Source: Streptomyces sp. TLI_146 (lineage in GTDB: Bacteria; Actinomycetota; Actinomycetes; Streptomycetales; Streptomycetaceae). From it: DNA of 64,000 nucleotides. Below the pieces are notes generated by a model. That model searched no databases, had not been told where the DNA came from, and saw nothing but the letters and a program-made list of their open reading frames with translations. The DNA lies in NCBI RefSeq assembly GCF_002846415.1, contig NZ_PJMX01000001.1, positions 4,898,001 to 4,962,000 on the forward strand, given 5' to 3'. This document shows positions 33,182 through 42,050 of this stretch, piece by piece. Position numbers and translations under genes: made by a program. Positions within the stretch are counted from its first letter, which is position 1; every line of letters begins with the position of its first letter.

Positions 33182-33285
33182 AGGTTTCGCAGCCTGTGCT
33201 TGCTCCTTGGCTGCGAGAGAGACTGTACAGCAGGTCAGCTGGTCAGGTCGAACTCACTCAGGGCGATGGGTCCGTCACGGGTCCG

Positions 33286-36200
33286 TCAGGACTTCTGCGC
33301 GGCGACCGCCGCGTCGATCGCCTTCACGATCCGCTTGTCCGAGACGGGGAACGCGGTGCCCAGCGCGTGCGCGAAGTAGCTCACCCGCAGCTCCTCGATC
33401 ATCCAGCGGATGTCCAGGACCTCCCGGGGCACCGGCCGCCCCTGCGGCATCTGCTCCAGGAGCCACGCGTACTCGTCCTGCATCTCGTGGACCTTCTCCA
33501 TGCGCGTGGTGTCGCGCTGCACGGACGTCGGCATCTGCTGAAGGCGCCGGTCCACCGCCACCAGATAGCGCATCAGGTCCGGCAGCCGGCGCAGCCCCGT
33601 CGCGGTCACGAAACCGGCCGGCATCAGGGCCGCCAGCTGCTCCCGTACGTCCTGGAGGTTGTTGATCAGGACCAGGCTGTTCGTGGCCTTCAGACGGCGC
33701 TCACAGGCCTGCCAGGCGGCCAGGATCTGCTGGACCTGCCCCACTGTCCGTACGGTCGCGTCCACGAGGTCGGCGCGGACCTTGTCGTACAGCTTGCGGA
33801 ACGACTCCTCGTCCCACGCCGGGCCCCCGTGGTCCGCGATCAGCTTGTCCGCGGCGGCCGTCGCGCAGTCCTCGAAGAGCGCCTGGACGGAGCCGTGCGG
33901 ATTGCGGGAGAGGGCGAGCTTCTGCTGGTTGGTCAGCTTGTCCGAGGCGAACTTCGCCGGGTTCACCGGGATGTTCAGCAGGATCAGCTTCCGGGTGCCG
34001 CGCCACATCGCCTGCTGCTGCTCGGCCTCGGTGTCGAAGAGCCGTACGGAGACGGTCTCGCCGGAGTCGACCAGCGCCGGGTACGCCTTCACCGGCTGGC
34101 CCGCGCGCTTGGTCTCGAAGACCTTCGTCAGGGTGCCGATCGTCCAGTCCGTGAGGCCCGTGCGCTCGATGGAGACCCCGCCCGAGGGCGCGGCCGCCGC
34201 GGCGGCCTTGGAGAGCGCCTGGCGGGCCTTGGGGCGCAGCTGGAGCTTGAGCGCCTCCAGGTCCTTGTCCTCGGCCAGCTTGCGGCGCCGCTCGTCGACG
34301 ATCCGGTACGTGATCTTCAGGTGGTCCGGGACGCGCGTCAGGTCGAAGTCGTCGGCCGTGACCGGCACCCCGACCATCCGCTGGAGCTCGCGCGCCAGCG
34401 TCACCGGCAGCGGCTCCTGCAACGGCACCGCACGCTCCAGGAACTTCGTCGCGAAGTTCGGCGCGGGCACGTAGTGGCGGCGGATCGGCTTGGGCAGGGA
34501 GCGGATGAGCTCCGTCACCACCTCCTCGCGCAGGCCCGGGATCTGCCAGTCGAAGCCCTCGTCGGTGACCTGGTTGAGGACCTGGAGCGGGATGTGGACG
34601 GTCACGCCGTCCGCGTCCGCGCCCGGCTCGAACTGGTAGGTGACCTTGAACTTCAGCCGGCCCTGGCGCCAGTTGTCCGGATAGTCGTCCTTGGTGACGG
34701 CGAGCGCCGACTCCCGGATGAGCATCTCCCGCTCGAAGTCCAGGAACTCCGGTTCGTCATGGCGCTTGTGCTTCCACCAGGAGTCGAAGTGGGCGCCGGA
34801 GACGACGTGTTCGGGCACCCGCTGGTCGTAGAAGTCGAAGAGCGTCTCGTCGTCGACCAGGATGTCCCGGCGCCGGGCCCGGTGCTCCAGCTCCTCGACC
34901 TCGGTCAGGAGCTTGCGGTTGTCGGCGAAGAACTTGTGGTGGGTGCGCCAGTCGCCCTCGACCAGCGCGTTGCGGATGAACAGCTCGCGCGAGGCCTCCG
35001 GGTCGATGCGGCCGTAGTTCACCTTGCGGTTGGCGACGATCGGCACGCCGTACAGCGTGACCCTCTCGTACGCCATCACCGCGGCCTGGTCCTTCTCCCA
35101 GTGCGGCTCGCTGTAGGTGCGCTTGACCAGGTGCTGGGCGAGCGGCTCGATCCACTCGGGTTCGACCTTCGCGTTGACCCGCGCCCACAGGCGGGAGGTC
35201 TCCACGAGCTCAGCCGACATGACGACCTTGGGCTGCTTCTTGAAGAGCGCGGAGCCCGGGAAGATCGCGAACTTGGCGCTGCGGGCGCCCAGGTACTCGT
35301 TCTTGTCGGTGTCCTTGAGCCCGATGTGCGAGAGCAGACCGGCCAGCAGCGAGGTGTGCACCGACTGCTCGGGGGCGTCCTCCTCGTTGAGGTGGATGCC
35401 CATCGTCTTGGCGACCGTGCGCAGCTGGGAGTAGATGTCCTGCCACTCCCGGATCCGCAGGAAGTTCAGGTACTCCTGCTTGCACATCCGGCGGAAGCTG
35501 GAGGAGCCGCGCTCCTTCTGCTGCTCGCGCACGTACCGCCACAGGTTGAGGAAGGCGAGGAAGTCGCTGGTCTCGTCCTTGAAGCGGGCGTGCTGCTGGT
35601 CGGCCTGGGTCTGCTTGTCGGACGGGCGCTCGCGCGGGTCCTGGATGGAGAGCGCGGCCGCGATGACCATGACCTCGCGGACACAGCCGTTCTTGTCGGC
35701 CTCCAGGACCATCCGGGCGAGCCGCGGGTCGACCGGCAGCTGCGCGAGCTTGCGGCCCATCGGGGTCAGCCGCTTGCGGGGGTCCTTCTCGGCCGGGTCC
35801 AGCGCGTGCAGCTCCTGGAGGAGCTGGACGCCGTCGCGGATGTTGCGGTGGTCCGGCGGGTCGATGAAGGGGAACTTCTCGATGTCGCCGAGCCCGGCGG
35901 CGGTCATCTGGAGGATGACGGAGGCCAGGTTGGTACGGAGGATCTCCGCGTCGGTGAACTCCGGCCGGGAGAGGAAGTCGTCCTCCGAGTACAGCCGGAT
36001 GCAGATGCCGTCGCTGGTACGGCCGCAGCGGCCCTTGCGCTGGTTGGCGCTGGCCTGCGAGACCGCCTCGATGGGCAGGCGCTGCACCTTGGTGCGGTGG
36101 CTGTAGCGGGAGATACGGGCGGTGCCCGGGTCGATCACGTACTTGATGCCCGGGACGGTCAGGGAGGTCTCGGCGACGTTGGTCGCGAGAACGATCCTGC

Positions 36201-37218
36201 GGCCGGAGTGCTGCTGGAAGACGCGGTGCTGCTCGGCGTGGCTGAGGCGCGCGTACAGCGGCAGCACCTCGGTGGACCGGAGGTTCTTCTTGTTGAGCGC
36301 GTCCGCCGTGTCGCGGATCTCGCGCTCGCCGGAGAGGAAGACCAGGATGTCGCCGGGGCCCTCGGACTGGAGCTCGTCGACGGCGTCGCAGATCGCGGTG
36401 ATCTGGTCGCGGTCGGCATCCTCGGAGTCCTCTTCGAGGAGCGGGCGATACCGCACCTCGACCGGGTACGTACGCCCGCTGACCTCGACGATCGGCGCGT
36501 CCCCGAAGTGGCGCGAGAAGCGCTCGGGGTCGATGGTCGCCGAGGTGATGACGACCTTCAGGTCCGGGCGCTTGGGCAGCAGCTGGGCCAGATAGCCCAG
36601 CAGGAAGTCGATGTTGAGGGACCGCTCGTGGGCCTCGTCGATGATGATCGTGTCGTACGCGCGCAGCTCGCGGTCCGTCTGGATCTCCGCGAGCAGGATG
36701 CCGTCCGTCATCAGCTTGACGAAGGTCGCGTCCTGGTCGACCTGGTCGGTGAACCGGACCTTCCAGCCGACCGCCTCGCCGAGCGGGGTCTTCAGCTCGT
36801 CCGCGATCCGGTCCGCGACCGTACGCGCCGCGATCCGGCGGGGCTGGGTGTGCCCGATCATGCCGCGCACGCCCCGGCCCAGCTCCATACAGATCTTGGG
36901 GATCTGGGTGGTCTTGCCGGAGCCGGTCTCACCCGCGACGATCACGACCTGGTGGTCCCGTATCGCCTCCAGGATCGTGTCCTTCTTCTGGCTGACCGGG
37001 AGCTGCTCGGGGTACGTGACCTCGGGCATGCGGGAGGCCCGCCGGGCGACGCGCTCGGCGGACTTCGCGGCCTCGGCGGCGATCTCGTCGAGCACGGCCT
37101 GCCGGGCCTCGGGCTTCTTGATGCGGCGGGCGCCTTCGAGACGGCGGCCGAGCCGATGGGCGTCACGCAGCGAGATCTCGGCCAGCAGGGTCTGGAGATC
37201 GGCAAAGGAAGTAGACAT
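33286..37218 (-). CDS. hrpA: ATP-dependent RNA helicase HrpA (DEAH box)
   Basis: A 1310-residue DEAH/RHA helicase, the normal length for HrpA; the E. coli enzyme acts in mRNA processing and in freeing stalled ribosomes. Motif I is AGETGSGKTTQ at about 95-105, motif II IIDEAHERSLN, motif III SATID, and motif VI QRKGRCGRTSDG. HA2 and OB-fold regions follow, and the long C-terminal HrpA-specific domain (DUF3418-like) fills the rest. The ATG at 37218 is preceded by a divergent gap of about 80 bp. No terminator was seen on its 3' side. Confidence 0.96.
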   Translation of the reverse strand: MSTSFADLQTLLAEISLRDAHRLGRRLEGARRIKKPEARQAVLDEIAAEAAKSAERVARRASRMPEVTYPEQLPVSQKKDTILEAIRDHQVVIVAGETGSGKTTQIPKICMELGRGVRGMIGHTQPRRIAARTVADRIADELKTPLGEAVGWKVRFTDQVDQDATFVKLMTDGILLAEIQTDRELRAYDTIIIDEAHERSLNIDFLLGYLAQLLPKRPDLKVVITSATIDPERFSRHFGDAPIVEVSGRTYPVEVRYRPLLEEDSEDADRDQITAICDAVDELQSEGPGDILVFLSGEREIRDTADALNKKNLRSTEVLPLYARLSHAEQHRVFQQHSGRRIVLATNVAETSLTVPGIKYVIDPGTARISRYSHRTKVQRLPIEAVSQASANQRKGRCGRTSDGICIRLYSEDDFLSRPEFTDAEILRTNLASVILQMTAAGLGDIEKFPFIDPPDHRNIRDGVQLLQELHALDPAEKDPRKRLTPMGRKLAQLPVDPRLARMVLEADKNGCVREVMVIAAALSIQDPRERPSDKQTQADQQHARFKDETSDFLAFLNLWRYVREQQKERGSSSFRRMCKQEYLNFLRIREWQDIYSQLRTVAKTMGIHLNEEDAPEQSVHTSLLAGLLSHIGLKDTDKNEYLGARSAKFAIFPGSALFKKQPKVVMSAELVETSRLWARVNAKVEPEWIEPLAQHLVKRTYSEPHWEKDQAAVMAYERVTLYGVPIVANRKVNYGRIDPEASRELFIRNALVEGDWRTHHKFFADNRKLLTEVEELEHRARRRDILVDDETLFDFYDQRVPEHVVSGAHFDSWWKHKRHDEPEFLDFEREMLIRESALAVTKDDYPDNWRQGRLKFKVTYQFEPGADADGVTVHIPLQVLNQVTDEGFDWQIPGLREEVVTELIRSLPKPIRRHYVPAPNFATKFLERAVPLQEPLPVTLARELQRMVGVPVTADDFDLTRVPDHLKITYRIVDERRRKLAEDKDLEALKLQLRPKARQALSKAAAAAAPSGGVSIERTGLTDWTIGTLTKVFETKRAGQPVKAYPALVDSGETVSVRLFDTEAEQQQAMWRGTRKLILLNIPVNPAKFASDKLTNQQKLALSRNPHGSVQALFEDCATAAADKLIADHGGPAWDEESFRKLYDKVRADLVDATVRTVGQVQQILAAWQACERRLKATNSLVLINNLQDVREQLAALMPAGFVTATGLRRLPDLMRYLVAVDRRLQQMPTSVQRDTTRMEKVHEMQDEYAWLLEQMPQGRPVPREVLDIRWMIEELRVSYFAHALGTAFPVSDKRIVKAIDAAVAAQKS

Positions 37219-37300
37219 ACCTGATTCAGGATCTCACCCGTCGCGCGGCAGTGGCGAACGCATTTCGGCGGGGGCCCGCCGCGCCCGTACCATTTCGGGC

Positions 37301-37663
37301 ATGCCCCGCACCCACGCCCCGCACCGCCGCCTCGCGGCCGTGCTGCTGATGGTGCTCGGGGTGGTGACGGTGCTGCTGTGCGGGCCGTCCCCGGCGGCGG
37401 CGTCCGGCCCGCCCACGCAGACGGCCGTCTCCGTGCTCTCCGACAGCCCGCCCGGCTGCAAGCAGGGCGGCAAGCAGGACAAGGGCGGCGACCCGGCCGC
37501 GCCGGTGCGGGCCCGTACCGCGTACGACCAGGCCCCGGCCGTGGGGGAGCGGATCGCCCCGGCCGCGCTCGCCGCGCAGGCCGCCGAGCACCGCACCCCG
37601 CCGGTGCGCGGGCCCACCCTCGCCGCGCCCACACCCGTCGAGCTCTCCGTACTGAGGGTCTAG
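37301..37663 (+). CDS. Small secreted or membrane-anchored protein
   Basis: A 120-residue protein of unknown function. MPRTHAPHRR is followed by a hydrophobic core (LAAVLLMVLGVVTVLLC) and an AAAS-like cleavage region, which reads as a signal peptide. The mature part is short and low in complexity, with a KQGGKQDKGGD stretch and a C-terminal VELSVLRV. A single Cys in SPPGCKQGG is not in a lipobox context. It is divergent from hrpA and lies 99 bases upstream of the DsbA-like gene. Confidence 0.68.
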   Translation: MPRTHAPHRRLAAVLLMVLGVVTVLLCGPSPAAASGPPTQTAVSVLSDSPPGCKQGGKQDKGGDPAAPVRARTAYDQAPAVGERIAPAALAAQAAEHRTPPVRGPTLAAPTPVELSVLRV

Positions 37664-37762
37664 GCGGCCGGTCCCCCGACCGGCCGTCCCTTTCCCCTCC
37701 CCTTTTCCCGCCGCAGCCGCAGCCGCAGCCGACGCTGTCGCGGTACGTACACGGAGACCCGT

Positions 37763-38563
37763 ATGTCCAAGTCCCAGGGCACCCCTGCGTCCAAGTCCAA
37801 CAAGTCCAACAAGTTCAAGACGCCCAAGAAGTCCAAGAAGCCGTTCGTGATCGGTGCCGCGGTGGTCGCGGCCGCGGTCGTGCTCGGCGTCGCCTCCTAC
37901 CAGGCGACCTCGCCCGGTTCCGGCACCAAGTCCGCCGCCTCCTCCGACGCCGTCGAGCCGCCCGCCGGGACCTTCCCCGAGCTGGAGAAGCTGGCCCGGC
38001 GCGACGGCAAGGACCCGCTGGCCCAGGGCCGCGCGGACGCGCCCGTCGTGATGATCGAGTACGCCGACTTCAAGTGCTCGTACTGCGGCAAGTTCGCCCG
38101 GGACACCGAGCCCGCGCTGGTGAAGAAGTACGTCGACGCGGGCACCCTGCGCATCGAGTGGCGCAACATGCCGATCTTCGGCGCCGAGTCGGAGGCGGCG
38201 GCGCGCGCCGCCTGGGCGGCCGGGCAGCAGGGCCGGTTCTGGCAGTTCCACACGGCGGCGTACGCCAAGGGCGCCAAGGAGAAGGGCTTCGGAAAGGACC
38301 GGCTGCGCGAGCTCGCCCAGCAGGCGGGCGTCACCGACCTGGACCGTTTCGTCCGGGACGCGGACGGCGACGCGGCGAAGGCGGCGGTGAAGAAGGACCA
38401 GGACGAGGCGTACGCGCTGGGCGCGACCTCCACGCCGTCGTTCGTGGTCAACGGCCGCCCGCTGGCGGGCGCCCAGCCGCTGGACACCTTCGCGCAGGCG
38501 ATCGACGAGGCGGCGGCGTACAAGGCCGCGCGGACCGCCGGCCCGAAGGGGACCGGAAAGTGA
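37763..38563 (+). CDS. Membrane-anchored DsbA-like thioredoxin-fold oxidoreductase
   Basis: A 266-residue protein acting outside the membrane. The cytoplasmic N-terminus is very basic (KSNKSNKFKTPKKSKK), then one transmembrane anchor spans about 28-45. The thioredoxin fold has the redox motif CSYC at 105-108 (YADFKCSYCGKFA) and the cis-Pro loop TSTPSFVVNG. Together with the downstream CcdA-like protein it forms a plausible thiol-redox relay, and the GTGA overlap supports coupled expression. Whether it oxidises, reduces or isomerises disulfides cannot be told. Confidence 0.92.
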   Translation: MSKSQGTPASKSNKSNKFKTPKKSKKPFVIGAAVVAAAVVLGVASYQATSPGSGTKSAASSDAVEPPAGTFPELEKLARRDGKDPLAQGRADAPVVMIEYADFKCSYCGKFARDTEPALVKKYVDAGTLRIEWRNMPIFGAESEAAARAAWAAGQQGRFWQFHTAAYAKGAKEKGFGKDRLRELAQQAGVTDLDRFVRDADGDAAKAAVKKDQDEAYALGATSTPSFVVNGRPLAGAQPLDTFAQAIDEAAAYKAARTAGPKGTGK

Positions 38564-39381
38564 GCCCGGACATCGGCTATCTGGCCGCGTTCCTGGGCGG
38601 TCTGCTGGCGCTGCTCAGCCCGTGCAGCGCGCTGCTGCTCCCGGCCTTCTTCGCGTACTCGATCGACTCCACCTCACGTCTGCTGGCCCGTACCGGAATC
38701 TTCTACGCGGGCCTGGCCACCACCCTGGTCCCGCTGGGCGCGGCGGGCTCGTACGCCGGACGGCTCTTCTACGGCCACCGCGACCAGCTGGTCCTCTTCG
38801 GCGGCTGGCTGATCATCGCGCTCGGCGCCGCCCAGATCCTCGGCATGGGCTTCGCCAGCCGCCGCATCACCGAGCTGTCCGGCCGCATCCGCCCGACCAC
38901 GGCCGCCTCGGTCTACGCGCTGGGCGCGGTCTACGGCCTGGCGGGCTTCTGCGCCGGGCCGATCCTGGGCAGCGTCCTGACGGTGGCGGCGGTCAGCGGC
39001 AGCCCGGTCTACGGTGGCCTGCTCCTCGCGGTGTACGCGCTGGGGATGGCGGCCCCGCTGTTCCTGCTCGCGCTGCTGTGGGAGCGCTTCGGGCTCGGCC
39101 GCCGCCGCTGGCTGCGCGGCCGGGCGGTGCAGCTCGGCCGCTTCGAGCTGCACACCACCTCGCTGCTCTCGGGCCTGTTCTTCATCGCCCTGGGCGGTCT
39201 GTTCCTGGCGTACGACGGGGCCACGGGGCTGCCCGGGCTGCTCGACGTGGACGACTCGTACGCGGCGGAGAAGTGGGCCCGCTCGGTCGGCGACGCCGTC
39301 CCGGACTGGGCGCTGCTGGTGGCCGTGGTGGCGGTGGCCGGGCTGGTCCTGGGCGTACGCGCCCGGCGCGGCCGGGAGTGA
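38560..39381 (+). CDS. CcdA/DsbD-like thiol-reductant transporter
   Basis: A 273-residue membrane protein with six or seven hydrophobic helices. The two conserved cysteines lie in LLSPCSALLLPAF (C22, helix 1) and GLAGFCAGPILGS (helix 4), the CcdA pattern that moves electrons from cytoplasmic thioredoxin across the membrane. It starts at GTG overlapping the DsbA-like gene stop. The likely partner is that DsbA-like protein; no cytochrome c assembly genes are nearby. Compared with plain CcdA it has an extra C-terminal helix. Confidence 0.9.
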   Translation: MSPDIGYLAAFLGGLLALLSPCSALLLPAFFAYSIDSTSRLLARTGIFYAGLATTLVPLGAAGSYAGRLFYGHRDQLVLFGGWLIIALGAAQILGMGFASRRITELSGRIRPTTAASVYALGAVYGLAGFCAGPILGSVLTVAAVSGSPVYGGLLLAVYALGMAAPLFLLALLWERFGLGRRRWLRGRAVQLGRFELHTTSLLSGLFFIALGGLFLAYDGATGLPGLLDVDDSYAAEKWARSVGDAVPDWALLVAVVAVAGLVLGVRARRGRE

Positions 39382-39387
39382 GAACGA

Positions 39388-39418
39388 GGAAGGCCCCGTC
39401 CGATGGACGGGGCCTTCC
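39388..39418. terminator. Bidirectional terminator between ccdA-like gene and tRNA-Phe
   Basis: GGAAGGCCCCGTCC pairs with its exact complement around a GAT loop, then GTTT. It can stop the rightward operon and the leftward tRNA transcript. Confidence 0.85.
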
Positions 39419-39423
39419 GTTTG

Positions 39424-39497
39424 TGGCTGGGGCCGGGGTCGAACCGGCGACCTATCGCTTTTCAGGCGATCGCTCGTACCAACTGAGCTACCCAGCC
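39424..39497 (-). tRNA. tRNA-Phe (GAA)
   Basis: Acceptor GGCTGGG/CCCAGCC, anticodon stem ATCGC/GCGAT around CTGAAAA (anticodon GAA), T-loop TTCGACC. Last gene of a leftward Glu-Asp-Phe tRNA cluster. Confidence 0.95.
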
Positions 39498-39521
39498 ACG
39501 AAGTCCCTCGCGGAACTTCAG

Positions 39522-39596
39522 CGGTCCTGACGGGATTTGAACCCGCGGCCTCCACCTTGACAGGGTGGCGAGCACTCCAAACTGCTCCACAGGACC
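39522..39596 (-). tRNA. tRNA-Asp (GTC), copy 2
   Basis: Identical in all 75 bases to the tRNA at 33107-33181. It lies 24 bases upstream of tRNA-Phe in the same cluster. Confidence 0.95.
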
Positions 39597-39635
39597 AAGC
39601 AATGTGCGAGCACTAGTCTCGCACACGGTAAAGCG

Positions 39636-39708
39636 TGCCCCCAACGGGATTCGAACCCGTGCTACCGCCTTGAAAGGGCGGCGTCCTGGGCCACTAGACG
39701 ATGAGGGC
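39636..39708 (-). tRNA. tRNA-Glu (TTC)
   Basis: Acceptor GCCCTCA/TGGGGGC (one T-G pair), anticodon stem CCGCC/GGCGG around CTTTCAA (anticodon TTC), T-loop TTCGAAT. First gene of the Glu-Asp-Phe cluster, 39 bases before tRNA-Asp. Confidence 0.95.
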
Positions 39709-39885
39709 TAAGGGCCCACCTGCGCGCTTCGCAGCGCGTCGGGGACGTGAGAAGCATATGGGATGCGGGGAGCTATCGCCAAAACGGTTTCCCGGGGGCC
39801 GGTCGGGGGCCGTCGGCGGCCGGTGGGGGGCTCGTGCGCGGGGCGGGCCGGGGCGGGCCCGCGCCCCATGCGTGACAATGGCCGC

Positions 39886-40236
39886 GTGCTGGAGATGACG
39901 CGCGAGGAGTTCGAGGAACTGGTCGCCGAGGCGCTGGACCGCATCCCGCCGGAGCTGACGCGGCTGATGGACAACGTCGCCGTGTTCGTCGAGGACGAGC
40001 CCGCCGCCGACGACCCCGAGCTGCTCGGGCTCTACGAGGGGACTCCGCTCACCGACCGCGGCGAGTGGTACGCGGGCGTGCTCCCCGACCGGATCACCAT
40101 CTACCGGGGCCCCACCCTGCGGATGTGCGAGTCGCGCGAGGACGTGGTCGCCGAGACCGAGGTGACCGTCGTCCACGAGATCGCCCACCACTTCGGCATC
40201 GACGACGAGCGGCTGCACGCCCTGGGCTACGGGTGA
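39886..40236 (+). CDS. Minimal zincin-type metallopeptidase-family protein
   Basis: A 116-residue protein of the family usually called metallopeptidase family protein (old DUF1025). The zinc motif HEIAHHFGIDD near the C-terminus gives HExxH plus the family Asp residues. The N-terminus MLEMTREEFEELVAEALDRIPPEL is typical. GTG 39886 is chosen; ATG 39868 and ATG 39895 are in frame and possible. Its stop overlaps the first crcB start (GTGA). Function is unknown, and whether the coupling to fluoride channels is meaningful is open. Confidence 0.85.
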   Translation: MLEMTREEFEELVAEALDRIPPELTRLMDNVAVFVEDEPAADDPELLGLYEGTPLTDRGEWYAGVLPDRITIYRGPTLRMCESREDVVAETEVTVVHEIAHHFGIDDERLHALGYG

Positions 40237-40739
40237 GCGCGCCCGGCCGCCCGGAGGCCATCGACCCGGACGTCGACCTCCACGTTCCCGACCAGCGCGC
40301 CGAGACGGCCGGGGGCGCGAAGTGGCCGGTGCTCGCGGTGATCTCGGCGGGCGGGGCGCTGGGGGCGAGCGCCCGGTACGGGCTCGCGCGGGCCTGGCCG
40401 GTACCGGCCGGCGGCTTCCCGTGGACGACGCTGCTGATCAACGTCCTGGGCTGCGCCCTCATCGGCGTCCTGATGCCGCTGATCAGCGAAGGAGGGCGGC
40501 GCGCCCACCATCTGGTGCGGCCGTTCCTCGGCGTCGGCGTGCTCGGTGGCTTCACCACCTTCTCGACGTACGCCGTGGAGGTCTCCCGGCTGCTCGCCCG
40601 CCAGCAGGCGGGGCTCGCGATGGCCTACGCGGCCGGGACGCTCCTCGGGGCGCTCGGCGCGGTGTCGGTGGCGGCGACCGCGACCCGGCGGGTGCTCGCC
40701 GCACGGACGGGGGCGCAGGACGGGGTGCGGACGCGGTGA
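40233..40739 (+). CDS. crcB: Fluoride channel subunit CrcB/Fluc, first of a pair
   Basis: A 168-residue four-helix membrane protein that exports fluoride as a dual-topology dimer. Signature segments are GGALGASARYGLAR, LLINVLGCALIGVL and GGFTTFSTYAVE. About 30 hydrophilic residues precede helix 1. When two crcB genes lie in tandem they usually form a heterodimer of opposite topology. The start overlaps the metallopeptidase stop, and its stop overlaps the second crcB start. Confidence 0.94.
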   Translation: MSAPGRPEAIDPDVDLHVPDQRAETAGGAKWPVLAVISAGGALGASARYGLARAWPVPAGGFPWTTLLINVLGCALIGVLMPLISEGGRRAHHLVRPFLGVGVLGGFTTFSTYAVEVSRLLARQQAGLAMAYAAGTLLGALGAVSVAATATRRVLAARTGAQDGVRTR

Positions 40740-41098
40740 CCTGGCTGCTGGTGGTCGTGGGCGCGGCTGTCGGCGCCCCGCTGCGGTATCTGACGGACCG
40801 CGCGGTGCAGGCCCGGCACGACTCGGTGTTCCCCTGGGGAACGTTCGTCGTCAACGCGGCCGGGAGCCTGCTGCTGGGCGCGCTCACCGGCGCCGCCGCC
40901 TCCTCGGACGCGTACGCGCTGCTCGGCACCGGTCTGTGCGGCGCGCTCACCACGTACTCGACGTTCTCGTACGAGACGCTCCGACTGGCCGAGCGCGGCT
41001 GGCGGTTCCTCGCGGCGGCGAACGTGGCGGCCTCGGTGCTCGTCGGGCTCGGCGCGGTGTTCCTGGGTGCCGGGCTGACCGGGGGCACTCTGGCGTAA
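40736..41098 (+). CDS. crcB: Fluoride channel subunit CrcB/Fluc, second of a pair
   Basis: A 120-residue partner of the preceding CrcB with the same core motifs: GAAVGAPLRYLTDR, TFVVNAAGSLLLGAL and GALTTYSTFSYET. It is shorter at the N-terminus, as expected for the second subunit. The GTG start overlaps the first crcB stop by four bases. Confidence 0.94.
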   Translation: MTWLLVVVGAAVGAPLRYLTDRAVQARHDSVFPWGTFVVNAAGSLLLGALTGAAASSDAYALLGTGLCGALTTYSTFSYETLRLAERGWRFLAAANVAASVLVGLGAVFLGAGLTGGTLA

Positions 41099-41262
41099 GG
41101 CGACCGGGTCCGCCCCGACCTGATCGGGTGGGACCGGATTCGCCGTCGTGGGACCACCCGTCGGAATCCCGTTCGTACGGGCGGGGCCTCGGGCGTGTCC
41201 CCGGCGGGGAAAAGGGAGTTGGGCACGGCGACCCTGCCCTGCCCGCGCCCCGGAGGCCGCTC

Positions 41263-41820
41263 GTGCGCCAGTTGTCCGCCCCCGTCCGTTTGGCCGTGAC
41301 CGCGCTGGTCGTCGCGGCGTCGGCGGGCTGCATGAGTGTGAGCGACGACGGGAAGGCCCCCAAGCCGTCGGTCTCCGCCGGGCACGAGGGGGCGGCGGCC
41401 GAGTCGGACGGGGTGGCCGCGGTCTCCGCCGGGACCGGCAAGGGCCGGCCCGGCAAGCACGGCGCGAAGGCGTCCCCCGGCGCGTCGGCGGCCCCGAGCG
41501 CGAGCGGGTCGGCGCCCGGCGCGGGCCCGGTCTCGCCCGGCGGGCGCCCCCGGCCGCAGAACCCGCCGCCCCCCGGCGGCGGCACCGCGGGCGGCCCCTC
41601 CGCGCCCCCGCAGCAGCCCTCCCAGCCGCCCGCCTCGCCGACCCCGCCCGCGCCCCCGACCAGCCAGCCGCCGCCGGACCCGCCGGTGACCCCGAAGCCG
41701 AGCGACTCGCCGTCCGCCTCCCCGGCCGCCGACACCCGCACCACGGCCCTGCGCGACCTCGGCGAGGGGCCCGCGAGCCGGACAGAACCGGCGGCATCGC
41801 CGCAGGTCGGACCGGTTTAG
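41263..41820 (+). CDS. Proline-rich putative lipoprotein
   Basis: A 185-residue protein. A short signal sequence (RLAVTALVVAASAGC) ends in a lipobox-like ASAGC, predicting a lipid-anchored Cys. The mature part is disordered and very rich in Pro, Ser, Gly and Ala (PPPPGGGTAGG, PPASPTPPAPPTSQPPP), suited to spanning the cell wall. GTG 41263 has GGAGG 6-7 bases upstream. No functional domain was seen. Confidence 0.72.
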   Translation: MRQLSAPVRLAVTALVVAASAGCMSVSDDGKAPKPSVSAGHEGAAAESDGVAAVSAGTGKGRPGKHGAKASPGASAAPSASGSAPGAGPVSPGGRPRPQNPPPPGGGTAGGPSAPPQQPSQPPASPTPPAPPTSQPPPDPPVTPKPSDSPSASPAADTRTTALRDLGEGPASRTEPAASPQVGPV

Positions 41821-42050
41821 GCGGGGTCGTCCCGACCCGGTGTGACGTGGATCGCAGGGGAACGGTTTGCGCTCCTGTGGGGGGAGTGCGTATGGTGGTA
41901 GATCGTTTGATCCCATTGCCCGGCGCCGACACAGAAGAGCGCCGTGTGGCGCGTACTCTCCCTAGCCGTGGCTGACCGCATTGAGGCGGTCGAATTGCGA
42001 TTCACGGAGTTTGGGCGCGTGCCGAGACTCCGGAAGGTTTCGCATTTCGC
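41821..42050 (+). promoter_or_regulatory. Long leader region of the DEAD-box helicase gene
   Basis: This 230-bp gap has no real gene. TATGGT at about 41890 could be a -10 box, which would leave a leader of about 150 nt. Long leaders are common for cold-shock helicase mRNAs. GACCGC-ATTGAG-GCGGTC (about 41974-41991) forms a hairpin in the leader. Confidence 0.4.

Noticed and set aside
33004..37224. 1406-codon plus-strand frame over hrpA
   Set aside because: It is complementary to the well-conserved hrpA gene and even runs through a tRNA gene.
33107..39596. Integrated mobile element between the two tRNA-Asp genes
   Set aside because: The interval holds core genes (hrpA, redox pair, tRNAs) and no integrase, excisionase or replication gene.
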